Shown in pieces: positions 5,845 to 11,622 of a stretch of 13,242 nt of DNA (within the stretch, counting starts at the first letter, position 1; the number at the start of each line of letters is the position of its first letter). The stretch is taken from NCBI GenBank assembly GCA_009783605.1, contig WRDE01000019.1, forward strand, positions 1-13,242, written 5' to 3'. The notes under the pieces are model-generated. The model was not told the origin of the DNA, searched no databases, and saw only the letters and a program-made list of their open reading frames with translations. The translations under genes and the position numbers were made by a program. The DNA comes from Oscillospiraceae bacterium (GTDB lineage Bacteria; Bacillota; Clostridia; Oscillospirales; Acutalibacteraceae).

Positions 5845-6753
5845 ATGTACTATATCATAACCGATATCGAATGGAACGGCGCTTTTTCCAAAAAAGCCTG
5901 CGGATATTTCAATGAGATCATTGAGATCGGCGCGGTGATGCTGGATGAACGGCTGGAGCAGGTGGATACTTTTCACGCGCTGATCCGGCCGGTTATCAGC
6001 AAACAGCTGTCCGAAATCGTCACCAATATGTCGAGTATCCGCCCGGAGGAATTGAAAGATGGCCTCACTTTTGCCGGCGCCGTTTCGGCGTTTAAGCGCT
6101 GGATCGGCCGGCGGCAATTCGTTTTTCTCAGCTGGAGCACCACCGATCTGTTGGTCTGGATAGAAAATTGCCGCTATTTTTTCCGGAACCGGAGGCTGCC
6201 TTTTTTAAGATATTTTATGGATGCGCAGGCCTATTGTCAGCACCGGCTCAGGCGTCCGCCCGGCCAGCAGCTCGGGCTCGGATTGGCCTGTGACATGCTG
6301 GGTATTGCCTTTGAGGACATCCATCTCCACCGGGCGCTGGATGACGCGTTGTTGACCGCTCAGGTATTCCGCCGGCTTTTCAACCCGGAGACGGCCGCCG
6401 CCGCCATCTTAAAAGCCGACGAGGCGTTTTATGACCGCTTTACTTTCAAGGTGCGGTACATTTCCGAGCTGTCGGATCCCATGATCGACCCGGTCGAATT
6501 GGAATTCCGCTGTATGAATTGCGGTGAGTGGCTGGAACGCGCCGGCGACTGGCGGCTGCGCAGCCGCCAGTTTAACGCGGCTTTTGTCTGTTCGCATTGC
6601 GACAAGGTATTCAACGGCAAGGTGCGGTTTAAGATTACTTATGACGGACTTATGGTCCGCCGCAGATTAGATGAATCCATTCGTGAGGAGGAACCGTCGG
6701 ATGAAGATAAAGACGAAAAAAGTGAAGAAACAGAGCTGGAAATTCTTGAATGA
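5845..6753 (+). CDS. DEDDh 3'-5' exonuclease with C-terminal zinc ribbon
   Basis: The N-terminal 180 residues form an RNase T/DnaQ-like exonuclease domain. Catalytic residues are Asp7 and Glu9 (ITDIEW), Asp101 (SWSTTD), and His162 and Asp167 in HRALDDA, the full DEDDh set. The family cleaves DNA or RNA from the 3' end with two metal ions; the substrate here is unknown. The C-terminal third holds two CxxC pairs (Cys223/226 and Cys249/252) that should bind one zinc, then a charged tail rich in Glu, Asp and Lys. I prefer ATG 5845, which gives MYYIITDIEWNG as in relatives. A GTG at 5833 in the same frame is better placed relative to AGGTGAT (5814-5820) and would add four residues. The 3' end overlaps mscL by 53 nt. 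Confidence 0.88.
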   Translation: MYYIITDIEWNGAFSKKACGYFNEIIEIGAVMLDERLEQVDTFHALIRPVISKQLSEIVTNMSSIRPEELKDGLTFAGAVSAFKRWIGRRQFVFLSWSTTDLLVWIENCRYFFRNRRLPFLRYFMDAQAYCQHRLRRPPGQQLGLGLACDMLGIAFEDIHLHRALDDALLTAQVFRRLFNPETAAAAILKADEAFYDRFTFKVRYISELSDPMIDPVELEFRCMNCGEWLERAGDWRLRSRQFNAAFVCSHCDKVFNGKVRFKITYDGLMVRRRLDESIREEEPSDEDKDEKSEETELEILE

Positions 6754-7207
6754 GTTCAAAATGTTCGTGCTGCGCGGTAACGTTATCAGCCTGGCGGTCG
6801 GCGTCATCATCGGCGGCGCTTTCCAGAAAATCGTCACCTCGGTGGTCAACGATTTGATCATGCCTTGGATCGGGGCGCTGACAGGTAATGTCAGTTTCGG
6901 ACATCTTTTTTTAATTATCCGCAATCCGGACGATGTGCCTTTAGACCGGATAACCCTTGAAACAGCCGCCGAGCTCAAGGTGACAACCTTTAATTACGGC
7001 GCGTTTCTCACCGCGGTATTTGATTTTTTGATCATGGCATTAGTCGTTTTTCTCTTGGTCAAATTCATCAACCGGCTGACCGATCTGCGGAAATCCGAAC
7101 CGCCGGAAGAGGCGCCGGAACAAAAAAGCTGTCCGTTTTGCTGCACGGATATCCCGAAAAAAGCCGTCCGCTGTCCCCATTGCACCTCTGGGTTGGAAGA
7201 TGAATGA
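6701..7207 (+). CDS. mscL: Large-conductance mechanosensitive channel MscL with C-terminal zinc ribbon
   Basis: MscL is a homopentameric membrane channel that opens under high membrane tension and protects cells from osmotic downshock. This 168-residue form has a basic N-terminus and the family signature FKMFVLRGNVISLAVGVIIGG leading through TM1 (about 22-50). A loop region follows, then TM2 (about 98-123, YGAFLTAVFDFLIMALVVFLLVKF). After these comes a C-terminal extension with CPFC and CPHC pairs (Cys144/147 and 158/161), a probable zinc ribbon absent from the 136-residue E. coli protein. ATG 6701 is 9 nt after a full AGGAGG (6686-6691). That start lies inside the exonuclease gene, whose stop is 53 nt further on, so the two genes are probably translationally linked. 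Confidence 0.95.
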   Translation: MKIKTKKVKKQSWKFLNEFKMFVLRGNVISLAVGVIIGGAFQKIVTSVVNDLIMPWIGALTGNVSFGHLFLIIRNPDDVPLDRITLETAAELKVTTFNYGAFLTAVFDFLIMALVVFLLVKFINRLTDLRKSEPPEEAPEQKSCPFCCTDIPKKAVRCPHCTSGLEDE

Positions 7208-7289
7208 CCCGCCCCCGCCCAATGGGTTTCACCCAAAGTACACATCAATCTGATCTGCTGATACTATTTTACAGCTACAATTACCGCCT

Positions 7290-7346
7290 AACCGCCGTCA
7301 GCCAAAAAGATTGTGGCAGTTGGGCGGTTCCCAATCTTTTTGGCTG
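7290..7346. repeat. Interleaved inverted repeats downstream of mscL
   Basis: A perfect 15-bp inverted repeat (7299-7313 with 7332-7346, arm CAGCCAAAAAGATTG) encloses an 18-nt loop. Inside the loop, GGCGGTT (7323-7329) is complementary to AACCGCC (7290-7296) just outside the left arm. The arms are thus interleaved in ABA'B' order. In RNA this would give either two exclusive hairpins or, with part of the long stem opened, a pseudoknot. No gene is seen in 7208-7503. Confidence 0.6.
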
Positions 7347-7358
7347 CATCCATTGCAG

Positions 7359-7388
7359 TAACTGGTTTCCCAACATTGCGTTAAAGCG
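7359..7388. repeat. 30-nt direct repeat, copy 1
   Basis: This 30-nt stretch, containing CTGGTTTCCCAACATTG, recurs at 7470-7499 with only three differences (27 of 30 identical), 111 nt apart. Copy 1 is followed by an A-rich spacer and the long hairpin at 7397-7434. The function is unknown. Confidence 0.8.
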
Positions 7389-7396
7389 TAGTACAA

Positions 7397-7434
7397 AAAT
7401 ATGTTCTCCAGTTCGCAAACTGGAGAACATATTT
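7397..7434. repeat. Perfect 17-bp inverted repeat with 4-nt loop
   Basis: The left arm, 7397-7413, and right arm, 7418-7434, are perfectly complementary (arm core ATGTTCTCCAGTT) around the loop CGCA. The stem is long and starts and ends with A/T runs. On the plus strand the right arm ends ATATTTCTTG, a weak T-rich tail, so it could act as a terminator. It may equally be part of a repetitive element. Confidence 0.75.
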
Positions 7435-7469
7435 CTTGTGCATCTTTGACGCGGTCAAAAGGTGTTGGT

Positions 7470-7499
7470 TAGCTGGTTTCCCAACATTGTGTTAGAGCG
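7470..7499. repeat. 30-nt direct repeat, copy 2
   Basis: This is the second copy of the 7359-7388 repeat. Like copy 1, it is followed within a few bases by an A5 run and a perfect hairpin, here the terminator at 7504-7527, although the hairpin sequences differ. A small inverted repeat (TTTGAC 7445-7450 with GTCAAA 7454-7459) lies between the copies. Confidence 0.8.
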
Positions 7500-7503
7500 C
7501 ACC

Positions 7504-7527
7504 AAAAACGCCCCGCGGGGCGTTTTT
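7504..7527. terminator. Perfect 24-nt bidirectional terminator
   Basis: The sequence is a perfect palindrome: A5 followed by CGCCCCG, then its exact complement ending in T5. It therefore gives a GC-rich stem with a U-run on either strand. It lies between the plus-strand mscL cluster and the minus-strand HTH gene whose stop codon is at 7543-7545, so it can end transcription from both sides. Confidence 0.9.
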
Positions 7528-7542
7528 ATGATGTGTTGGTTA

Positions 7543-8163
7543 TTACGACATCAACAGGTCTGTGATTTTGGTTACCTTTTCGGCGGCTTGATCAATACCG
7601 GCTTTGGATTTTATCAGTGCCGCTTTGAAAAGCAGCAGCAGGTCCTCGTCCTCCAATGTATGCGTTAATGTATTTGCTCCGGCTTCGCCGGCAACATCGC
7701 CGGTAACATCCTCGGCAGGATCCTCCACAATATCCTCCACCGGTTCCGGTATCTGCTCGGCGGCGGCTATTTCAGCTTCCTTATCCTTTTTCGGTTTTCT
7801 GCCGCGTTTGCCTTTTTTTGCTCCCTTTTCAAAGGCTTCCCACTGCTTTTGGTACCCGTGCTCCACCAGAAAGGATTTAATCAGCTCGTCGCTGTATGCG
7901 GCGGCCTCGTCGGTTTTTCCGGCGAGATAATAGGGGTCGCCGCCCAGCACCATGGCTAGCGGGACCGCTGTTTTGACCGAAATAACGCCGGTGTTATAGA
8001 TCCGGTAGATGGTCGCCCGGGAGATATCCGCCAGTTCCAGCAGCTGCTGTTTGCCCGCGTTGGAAGTACTCTGCCACAGCGCTTTCACGCGGGCGATGGT
8101 TTTTTCTTTATCGACGCTGACATTGCTCTGTTTTAACTGTTTAATAAAGTCCGTAGAAAGCAT
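7543..8163 (-). CDS. HTH DNA-binding protein with AT-hook-like patch and acidic linker
   Basis: This 206-residue protein has an N-terminal lambda-repressor-like HTH (about residues 36-82: KQQLLELADISRATIYRIYNT holds the recognition helix, followed by AMVLGGDPYYLAG). A basic patch, GKRGRKPKKDK (118-128), resembles an AT-hook. A very acidic, Pro/Ala/Val-rich linker (about 136-172) and a C-terminal amphipathic helical region (about 174-204) follow. It is probably a sequence-specific or nucleoid-type DNA binder; the target is unknown and I do not recognise a named family. I chose ATG 8163 because GGAGAGG (plus-strand 8170-8176) precedes it at 6-7 nt; an in-frame ATG at 8178 overlaps that site. 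It has its own promoter (8198-8226) and terminator (7504-7527), so it is likely monocistronic. Confidence 0.85.
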   Translation of the reverse strand: MLSTDFIKQLKQSNVSVDKEKTIARVKALWQSTSNAGKQQLLELADISRATIYRIYNTGVISVKTAVPLAMVLGGDPYYLAGKTDEAAAYSDELIKSFLVEHGYQKQWEAFEKGAKKGKRGRKPKKDKEAEIAAAEQIPEPVEDIVEDPAEDVTGDVAGEAGANTLTHTLEDEDLLLLFKAALIKSKAGIDQAAEKVTKITDLLMS

Positions 8164-8197
8164 AACAAACCTCTCCATTTCTATTCATCTTGTATAA

Positions 8198-8226
8198 AGT
8201 ATACCACATATAAAGATAAAAATCAA
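8198..8226 (-). promoter_or_regulatory. Promoter of the minus-strand HTH/AT-hook gene
   Basis: Reading the minus strand, TTGATT (plus 8221-8226) and TATACT (plus 8198-8203) are separated by exactly 17 nt and lie upstream of the gene start at 8163. A short inverted repeat, GTATA-AAG-TATAC (8192-8204), covers the -10 box and could be an operator, perhaps for the protein itself. Confidence 0.7.
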
Positions 8227-8298
8227 TTGTTTTATAAAAATATTTAATAATTGTTCATTATATTATATATTTGTTATCTGTATTATTCCATAAGTAAC

Positions 8299-8338
8299 GT
8301 CTTGTGGATCAATATCATATATCCTCTATCCGCAAGAC
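8299..8338 (-). terminator. Hairpin downstream of parC, possible terminator
   Basis: GTCTTGTGGAT (8299-8309) pairs with ATCCGCAAGAC (8328-8338) over 11 bp with one wobble, with an 18-nt AT-rich loop. It lies 12 nt after the parC stop codon on the minus strand. No U-run follows, so it is not a classical intrinsic terminator; it may stabilise the 3' end of the mRNA. Confidence 0.45.
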
Positions 8339-8350
8339 TGTTTATAATAT

Positions 8351-10600
8351 TTACAATTTATCCCAATTTATCTGCTCGCCGATATCCTCCTGCGACGGCA
8401 GCGAACCGGCGGCCGGCAGTGATTTTGTCCGGTAGCGGTTGGATTTTGCCACCATGCCCTCTTCAAAGGGAATGACCCCTTTCAGGCGGTGCTGCCCCTT
8501 AACCGACAGCGCCTGCACCCCGATGGTGTTGCGGGTGGTTTTCGGGGAGATGGCGCCGGTGTGGACGATCAACCGCCGCCCGGAGGTGGATTCTAACATA
8601 AACTCCCGGTCCTGCTGGATATGGAAGATGGCGGCGGCCGGCGATTTGTCGGAATAGGCGCCGATCAGCTTACGGCGGTTCTGCTTGGTGGCGTAGGTGC
8701 TCATCTCCACCTTGGCGGCCTTGCCGTTGGCGAAAAAGAACAGCATGTATCCGGTAAAATCCGTCGTGACCGCCATATATACCGCCGATTCTCCCTCGTC
8801 GAAACCCAATTTTGTCGCGACAAAATCCCCCATCGCGCTGGCTTTGGTGTCGGCGAAATCGTTGGCCCGGGCCTTATACACGGTGCCCTTGTCCGAAAAG
8901 AACAGCAGCTCCCGGCTGTTTCCCGCCTCCACCGTCTGGATCACCCGGTCGCCCTCCTTGAGCTTCTGCTCCGCCGCCATCCGCAGGCTCTGGGGGGTGA
9001 TTTTTTTGAAATACCCGCCGGCGGTGAAGAAGAGGGTGCAGGGATAGTCAGGGACCTCCTCCTCCGCTTCGGCCGCCGATTCCTCGATATCGGCGGCATA
9101 GAGCAGCTGGCTGCGCCGTTCCTGGCCATATTTTTTCATGATCCTTTGCAGCTCGTCGATGATGATACCTTTCACCTTCGCCGGGTTTTTGAGGATGCTC
9201 TCCAATTCATCGATAGTCTTTTCCAAAGACGCGATCTCCTCGGTGCGCTTGAGGATATATTCGCGGTTGAGATGCCGCAGCCGGATCTCGGCCACGTATT
9301 CCGCCTGCACCTCGTCGATACCGAACCCGATCATCAGATTCGGCACCACCTCCGCCTCTTCCTCAGTGCCGCGGACAATGGCGATGGCTTTGTCGATATC
9401 CAACAGGATCTTGGCCAATCCCCGCAGCAGATGCAGCTTGTCCTTGGCTTTTTGCAGATCAAAATACACCCGGCGGCGGACACATTCGGTGCGGAAAGCG
9501 GTCCATTCCTCCAACAGCCGCCGGACCCCCAGCACCTGCGGCGCGCCGGCGATCAGCACGTTGAAATTGCAGGAAAAGCTGTCCTCTAACGGCGTTATCG
9601 CAAACAGCCGGTTCATCAGCTTGTCCGGGTCGACGCCGCGTTTGAGGTCGATGGTGATCTTCAGCCCCTTTAATCCGATTTCATTGCGGACATCCGAAAC
9701 CTCTTTGACTCTGCCGTTTTTTACCAATTCTGTCAGCTTGGCGATGATCGCCTCGACGGTGGTGGTGGAGGGGATCTCGGTCACATCTATGCAGTTGGCG
9801 GCTTTATCATAGGTATATACCGCCCGCACCTTTACGCTGCCGCGGCCGGTTTCATAAATATTTTCCAATTCCGCGCGGTTATACACCACCAAACCCCCGC
9901 CGGGAAAATCCGGCGCTTTCAGGGTGGCGGCGATATCGTGGTCCGGCTTTTTGATCAGCGCGATGGTGGTCTCGCAGACCTCCCGGAGGTTAAAGGAACA
10001 AACTGCACAGGCCATGCCGACCGCGATGCCGATGTTGTTGTTGACTAAAATCGACGGAAACCCCACCGGCAGCAGCGTCGGCTCGGTCAGCGTCGCGTCG
10101 TAGTTATCTACAAAATCTACAGTGTCTTTATCAATATCCGCAAACAGCTCGGCCGCGATCGGATCTAACTTCGCCTCGGTATACCGCGCGGCGGCATACT
10201 CCATATCCGACGAATAGGCCCGCCCGAAGTTGCCTTTGGAATCCACATAGGGGTGCAGCAACGCCTGATACCCCCGGGAGAGCCGCACCATCGTCTCATA
10301 GATCGCGGCGTCGCCGTGGGGGTTGAACTTCATCGTCTGGCCCACAATGTTGGCGGATTTGGTGCGCGGGCCGGTCAGCAGCCCCATCTTATACATGGTA
10401 TACAGCAACTTGCGGTGGGAGGGCTTGAACCCGTCGATCTCCGGAATCGCCCGGGACATAATGACACTCATGGCGTAGGGCATGAAATTGCTCTCTAACG
10501 TCTGGGTGATCGGCTGGCTCTCCACCAGACCGGCGCCGGCGATATGGGCGTTATCCGGTAACCCGGATTCGGCGCGGGAGGTTTTCGGTTTTCTGGGCAT
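8351..10600 (-). CDS. parC: Type IIA topoisomerase subunit A, ParC-like
   Basis: This 749-residue subunit breaks and rejoins DNA. The N-terminal winged-helix/tower region (about 30-480) contains the catalytic Arg139-Tyr140 (AARYTEAKL) and the quinolone region NPHGDAAIYE (93-102). A coiled-coil segment lies around 440-480. The C-terminal repeats (about 500-740) should form the DNA-wrapping propeller. The gyrase-specific GyrA box (QRRGGKG) is not present; the nearest stretch reads KQNRRKLIGAYS, as in clostridial ParC-like paralogues. This argues for decatenation or relaxation rather than supercoiling. Ala98 occupies the position of E. coli GyrA Ser83. ATG 10600 has AGGAG 9 nt upstream; an earlier in-frame start at 10687 lacks one. 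Its partner subunit lies at 11623-13242, separated by a plus-strand regulator. Confidence 0.92.
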   Translation of the reverse strand: MPRKPKTSRAESGLPDNAHIAGAGLVESQPITQTLESNFMPYAMSVIMSRAIPEIDGFKPSHRKLLYTMYKMGLLTGPRTKSANIVGQTMKFNPHGDAAIYETMVRLSRGYQALLHPYVDSKGNFGRAYSSDMEYAAARYTEAKLDPIAAELFADIDKDTVDFVDNYDATLTEPTLLPVGFPSILVNNNIGIAVGMACAVCSFNLREVCETTIALIKKPDHDIAATLKAPDFPGGGLVVYNRAELENIYETGRGSVKVRAVYTYDKAANCIDVTEIPSTTTVEAIIAKLTELVKNGRVKEVSDVRNEIGLKGLKITIDLKRGVDPDKLMNRLFAITPLEDSFSCNFNVLIAGAPQVLGVRRLLEEWTAFRTECVRRRVYFDLQKAKDKLHLLRGLAKILLDIDKAIAIVRGTEEEAEVVPNLMIGFGIDEVQAEYVAEIRLRHLNREYILKRTEEIASLEKTIDELESILKNPAKVKGIIIDELQRIMKKYGQERRSQLLYAADIEESAAEAEEEVPDYPCTLFFTAGGYFKKITPQSLRMAAEQKLKEGDRVIQTVEAGNSRELLFFSDKGTVYKARANDFADTKASAMGDFVATKLGFDEGESAVYMAVTTDFTGYMLFFFANGKAAKVEMSTYATKQNRRKLIGAYSDKSPAAAIFHIQQDREFMLESTSGRRLIVHTGAISPKTTRNTIGVQALSVKGQHRLKGVIPFEEGMVAKSNRYRTKSLPAAGSLPSQEDIGEQINWDKL

Positions 10601-10681
10601 ATGGCGGCTCTCCTTGCCAATTATAATTTGCATATATACGTCAACCGCAACCGCCGGTTGATTTCCGCAATATCGTCTCGA

Positions 10682-10710
10682 TTGCATTCAACTCAAATTT
10701 GATATACAAT
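10682..10710 (+). promoter_or_regulatory. Weak promoter candidate for the plus-strand XRE gene
   Basis: TTGCAT (10682-10687) and TACAAT (10705-10710) are spaced by 17 nt, 40 nt before the XRE start. The -35 match is poor. The 150-nt divergent gap (10601-10750) also holds ATACGTCAA twice (10636-10644 and 10722-10730), giving TTGACG words on the minus strand without a well-spaced -10 box for parC. The real promoters cannot be fixed by eye. Confidence 0.35.
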
Positions 10711-10750
10711 ATAAGCGGCAGATACGTCAATAAAATATAAAGGAGTGTTT

Positions 10751-11590
10751 ATGATGTCCATTCAAGCTATCGGCAAAAACATATCCGTTTTGCGAAAAGA
10801 AAAGGGATCAACACAGGAGGAACTGGCAAAAACAGTCGGCGTTTCCACCCAGGCGGTGTCCAAATGGGAATGCGGCGGAACGCCGGACACCGAGCTGCTG
10901 CCGTCCATCGCCGACTATTTCAACGTCTCGATCGACAGGCTGTTCGGCCGGAGCGTCGGCGATTACAGCGATATCGAAACCGAAACGGCGAAACACATCG
11001 CTTCCTTTGAACAGGAACAGCGGATGCCGGCGGCTTTTGAGTATTGCTGGACGGTTGAAAAAGCGTTATACGGCTCCATGAATATTTCAGAGGCCACTAT
11101 TGAAAACATCAACGAGCGGAACAGAAACGGTTATGTCCATTCCCAGATGATATTCGACAGCGGGATCACGCTCATGTCTTTGATTGAGGATATGCAGTAT
11201 TTTATCATCCTGCCTGAGCCGGAAACGGGATGGAAAAACGGGCTGTTTTCGGTAGAAGAATACCGGGATTTATTTAACTTTCTCGGAGACGAAGATGCTT
11301 TAAATAGTTTATTTTTTTTATATCAAAGAGAAAATAAAGCGTTTACGCCGAAGCTTTTTGAAAAGAAATGGGGGATTGGCGCCGAAAAAACCGACAGCAT
11401 CCTTGCATCCTTAAAAAAGTATAAACTCATCATAGAATCGGAGATCGAATTGGACGATACCGTTCAAAAGGTATACGCATGCAATCCGAATCCCGCCTTC
11501 ATCGCGCTGCTGGCAATCGCGAAGGAATTGATAAAAAAGCCCAATAATTATTATCTGCACTCGTTAAGCCGGAACAAGCCGCTGCTGTAG
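10751..11590 (+). CDS. XRE-family transcriptional regulator with C-terminal winged-helix-like region
   Basis: This 279-residue protein has an N-terminal XRE HTH (about residues 5-66; TQEELAKTVGVSTQAVSKWE and the ending PSIADYFNVSIDRLFG are typical). A long middle part follows, then a C-terminal region (about 177-262) whose helix pattern LFEKKWGIGAEKTDSILASLKKYKLI looks like a winged helix. The ligand and targets are unknown. AAAGGAG (10739-10745) precedes two adjacent ATGs; 10751 gives 5-nt spacing and 10754 gives 8 nt, and either is possible. It lies between the two topoisomerase subunit genes on the opposite strand, divergent from parC and convergent with the parE-like gene, 32 nt from the latter's stop codon. 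It may be an insertion into an ancestral parE-parC operon. Confidence 0.88.
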   Translation: MMSIQAIGKNISVLRKEKGSTQEELAKTVGVSTQAVSKWECGGTPDTELLPSIADYFNVSIDRLFGRSVGDYSDIETETAKHIASFEQEQRMPAAFEYCWTVEKALYGSMNISEATIENINERNRNGYVHSQMIFDSGITLMSLIEDMQYFIILPEPETGWKNGLFSVEEYRDLFNFLGDEDALNSLFFLYQRENKAFTPKLFEKKWGIGAEKTDSILASLKKYKLIIESEIELDDTVQKVYACNPNPAFIALLAIAKELIKKPNNYYLHSLSRNKPLL

Positions 11591-11622
11591 TTCATTATAC
11601 ATTGTACATTTCGTTCTTCGCT

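Noticed and set aside
7286..7325. attC-like pair GCCTAAC (7286-7292) and GTTGGGC (7319-7325), suggesting an integron cassette site
   Set aside because: The span of 40 nt is shorter than known attC sites, inner L boxes are weak and asymmetric, and no integrase or cassette array is seen.
7359..7499. Two 30-nt direct repeats considered as a CRISPR array or phage attachment sites
   Set aside because: There are only two copies 111 nt apart, the spacing contains a long hairpin rather than a spacer of CRISPR size, and there is no cas gene, tRNA or integrase nearby.
7204..7668. Short plus-strand frames of 81 and 68 codons (7204-7449 and 7462-7668)
   Set aside because: They run through hairpins and direct repeats and have no convincing ribosome site; the shared WFPNI-like peptide is only the translation of the 30-nt DNA repeat.
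8621..9589. Plus-strand frame of 322 codons within parC
   Set aside because: It is antisense to a well-supported ParC-like gene, and its composition (His, Leu, Gly, Asp-rich) is typical of shadow frames.
11591..11622. Search for a terminator between the convergent XRE and parE-like genes
   Set aside because: The 32-nt gap holds only an AT-rich imperfect repeat (ATTATACATTGTACATT) with no GC stem and T-run, so no terminator is annotated.
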